Origin: an uncultured SAR86 cluster bacterium
Lineage (GTDB): Bacteria; Pseudomonadota; Gammaproteobacteria; Magnimaribacterales; D2472
NCBI GenBank assembly: GCA_902558375.1
Contig: CACEDQ010000004.1
Location: 1-64,000, forward strand
DNA length: 64,000 nt
Direction of reading: 5' to 3'
Part shown: positions 62,165 through 64,000 of the stretch, piece by piece
Position numbering within the stretch: position 1 is the stretch's first letter
Layout of the letters: every line of letters starts with the position of its first letter
Program-made: the position numbers and the translations under genes
The notes under the pieces: generated by a model
Seen by the model: only the letters and a program-made list of their open reading frames with translations
Database searches by the model: none
What the model was told of the DNA's origin: nothing

Positions 62165-62886
62165 TAATTGAAATTACCGGTCCATCGGGTGTTGGTAAAT
62201 CTACTATGATCTCTAGCTTATTAAAAGAATTATCTAAAGTAGGTTTTGAGACTGGAGCAATTGCATCATCAAAAGACAATAATTCTAAACGCATTCCTGG
62301 TTTTATAAGTAATATTGAAAAGCATAATATTAAGACTGATATCTTTACCTTTCCTTGGTTTATTTTATTTATTCTTACAAATTTAAGGTTCTCTATGTTT
62401 TCAATTTACATGATTTTTAAACAAAAAATTTCAATTAAGGAAAAAATTTCTACTATGAGGAGTTTTATAAGAAAATCTGGAATTCGGTGCTTTTTAAGTA
62501 GAAAAGTGTTCAAAAAAACCATAGTCATGGTTGATGAGGGTTTGGTTCATAGCGCACATAATTTTTTATGCTCACCTTCTTTTTGTGCAAATAAAAAAGA
62601 AATTGAATTCTTCATCAATCATTGCCCAAAGCCTGATTTGATTATCCTTTTAATTAAATCCAAACATGAATTAATTAAGCAATTAACTAAAAGAGGTGAT
62701 TTTTCTCCAAGAGTAAAATCAAGAACTGATCTAAATAATTTTATAAACAATTCTCATAATTTATTTTCAATCATTAGTAAAATTTTAAGCTCAAATGATG
62801 ATGGAATAACTATTAATTTAGATAATAAGACTTTTGAGGAATGTGAAAATAAAGCTTTAGATCAAATCAAAAAATTAGGTCTCTGA
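62161..62886 (+). CDS. P-loop NTPase, thymidylate-kinase-like
   Basis: Walker A EITGPSGVGKSTMISSLLKEL; DEGLVHSAHNF; DLIILLIKSKHELIKQLTKRGD. Confidence 0.78.
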   Translation: MIIEITGPSGVGKSTMISSLLKELSKVGFETGAIASSKDNNSKRIPGFISNIEKHNIKTDIFTFPWFILFILTNLRFSMFSIYMIFKQKISIKEKISTMRSFIRKSGIRCFLSRKVFKKTIVMVDEGLVHSAHNFLCSPSFCANKKEIEFFINHCPKPDLIILLIKSKHELIKQLTKRGDFSPRVKSRTDLNNFINNSHNLFSIISKILSSNDDGITINLDNKTFEECENKALDQIKKLGL

Positions 62887-62954
62887 AAAGATATACATAT
62901 ATTTTTACTATGGATATGATTACCATATATGTTTTTAAATACACATAATTTGAA

Positions 62955-64000
62955 ATGAATGATTTTATATTAGACTTTTTTCAACATCTGAATTCAAAAG
63001 ATATTAAATATTGTCATTTCAAAAGCAATAATAATCTTATCCCCGCTGTAAATGGTGTTGATGATCTGGATTTGCTTGTTGGGTCTTGTTCCATTGATAG
63101 TTTTAATGAGGCATTATCCTATTATGGGTTTAGAATGGCACATGATAGGGGAGTTGTATCAACGCCATATGTATATCATTATTTTGGGGTTGATCCTAAA
63201 TCAGGTTTGTTAGTTCATTTGCATGTGTATTTCAAAATAGTGACAGGCGGCTCGATTTTAAAAAATCATTGGATAAGAGTTGAAAAAATGTTTTTAGAAA
63301 ATCGTTTTATGGATGAGAAAACAAATGTATATATACCATGTGCAGAGGCAGACTGCATTCTTTTTGTAATAAGAAAGCTTATAGAGCAACCATCCCCAGT
63401 AGAAAATTTTTTATTTCATCGAGATTTGAAAAATATATCAGCTGAGCTTACTTGGCTAATAAGCAGATTAAATAGAGAACAAATGTTTGATATGGTTCGT
63501 GAGTGGTTGCCAGAGTTAGATCTTAATTTATTTCAAAAATCTCTTGATGCATTGGAAAACAATACATCAATTTTTTACAAAATTAAACTAGGTATTATGG
63601 TAAGAAAATCATTTAAGCATACTGTCCAAAAACCTATAGTTGCTGAATACGTTCGTTCTTATCAATTTGTTTATGCATACATTAAGGGTAAATTAAAGGT
63701 TAAGAGAAAAAATAGATACATTCTTCCTGGTGGTTTATTAGTTGCTTTTGTTGGTTCAGAAGCAAGTGGAAAATCTACTTTATCAAAGGATGTTTTTAAT
63801 TGGTTAGAAGAAAGATTTGATGTTGTCCACATTCATTTAGGTAAGCCAAAAAAAAATTGGAGAACTAAACCAATATGGCTACTTATAAGTGTATATTCAT
63901 ACCTTAAAAAATTTATAAGATTTAAATCTCATCAAACGCAAGCATCAAAAGAATCAATAGCATTAAACTTGCCTAATCCTGTAGTATCTTGGCTTGATTC
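62955..64000 (+). CDS. Nucleotidyltransferase-like N-terminus plus P-loop (thymidylate kinase-like) C-terminus, 3' truncated by window edge
   Basis: Open from ATG 62955 (absent from the ORF track because there is no stop). KYCHFKSNNNLIPAVNGVDDLDLLVGS ... VHLHVY ... LLVAFVGSEASGKSTLSKDVFNWLEERFDVVHIHLGKP. Confidence 0.75.
   Translation, partial: MNDFILDFFQHLNSKDIKYCHFKSNNNLIPAVNGVDDLDLLVGSCSIDSFNEALSYYGFRMAHDRGVVSTPYVYHYFGVDPKSGLLVHLHVYFKIVTGGSILKNHWIRVEKMFLENRFMDEKTNVYIPCAEADCILFVIRKLIEQPSPVENFLFHRDLKNISAELTWLISRLNREQMFDMVREWLPELDLNLFQKSLDALENNTSIFYKIKLGIMVRKSFKHTVQKPIVAEYVRSYQFVYAYIKGKLKVKRKNRYILPGGLLVAFVGSEASGKSTLSKDVFNWLEERFDVVHIHLGKPKKNWRTKPIWLLISVYSYLKKFIRFKSHQTQASKESIALNLPNPVVSWLD

Noticed and set aside
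62895-62932. AT-rich inverted repeat (ACATATAT...ATATATGT with TATGG/CCATA)
   Set aside because: Too AT-rich to distinguish from chance; no T-tract or motif to support a terminator or operator.

Overview
The window is AT-rich, densely packed bacterial chromosome. Gene content and synteny point to a streamlined gammaproteobacterium, probably marine (inference only).

About 0-43 kb is mostly conserved core genome: hflC(partial)-purA; nusB-ribH-ribB(X)-ribD-nrdR-glyA; nth; a thiolase; thiL-pgpA; dxs-ispA-xseB; an RND efflux pair; a DnaT-like/lambda-P-like pair; a DAHP synthase; scpA-scpB-rluB; yciK-mupP-ubiG (gene order as in Pseudomonas); pntAa-pntAb-pntB; gyrA-serC-pheA-hisC-tyrA-aroA-cmk-rpsA-ihfB-pyrF-pgi-uvrC-pgsA; then tRNA-Cys and tRNA-Leu.

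About 41.8-64 kb is a Wzx/Wzy-type surface polysaccharide locus built around the tRNA pair. It holds Wzz, Ugd, a UDP-GlcA epimerase, a DegT aminotransferase, a split transketolase, glycosyltransferases, a flippase, a ligase/polymerase, a FemAB-like protein, a deacetylase, a methyltransferase and two P-loop kinase-like proteins.

The best second-look items are:
(1) a chromosomal pair of a tandem-DnaT-domain protein and a lambda P-like helicase-loader candidate;
(2) two independent +1 homopolymer frameshifts, G8 in thiL and A8 in the RND adaptor gene;
(3) the aminotransferase plus split transketolase module;
(4) adjacent P-loop kinases, one with a nucleotidyltransferase-like N-terminus;
(5) a nucleotidyltransferase-cupin fusion inserted where E. 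coli has glyW;
(6) ribosomal protein S1 lacking its last domain;
(7) a riboflavin cluster without riboflavin synthase.

All assignments are by reading motifs. No database search was run.
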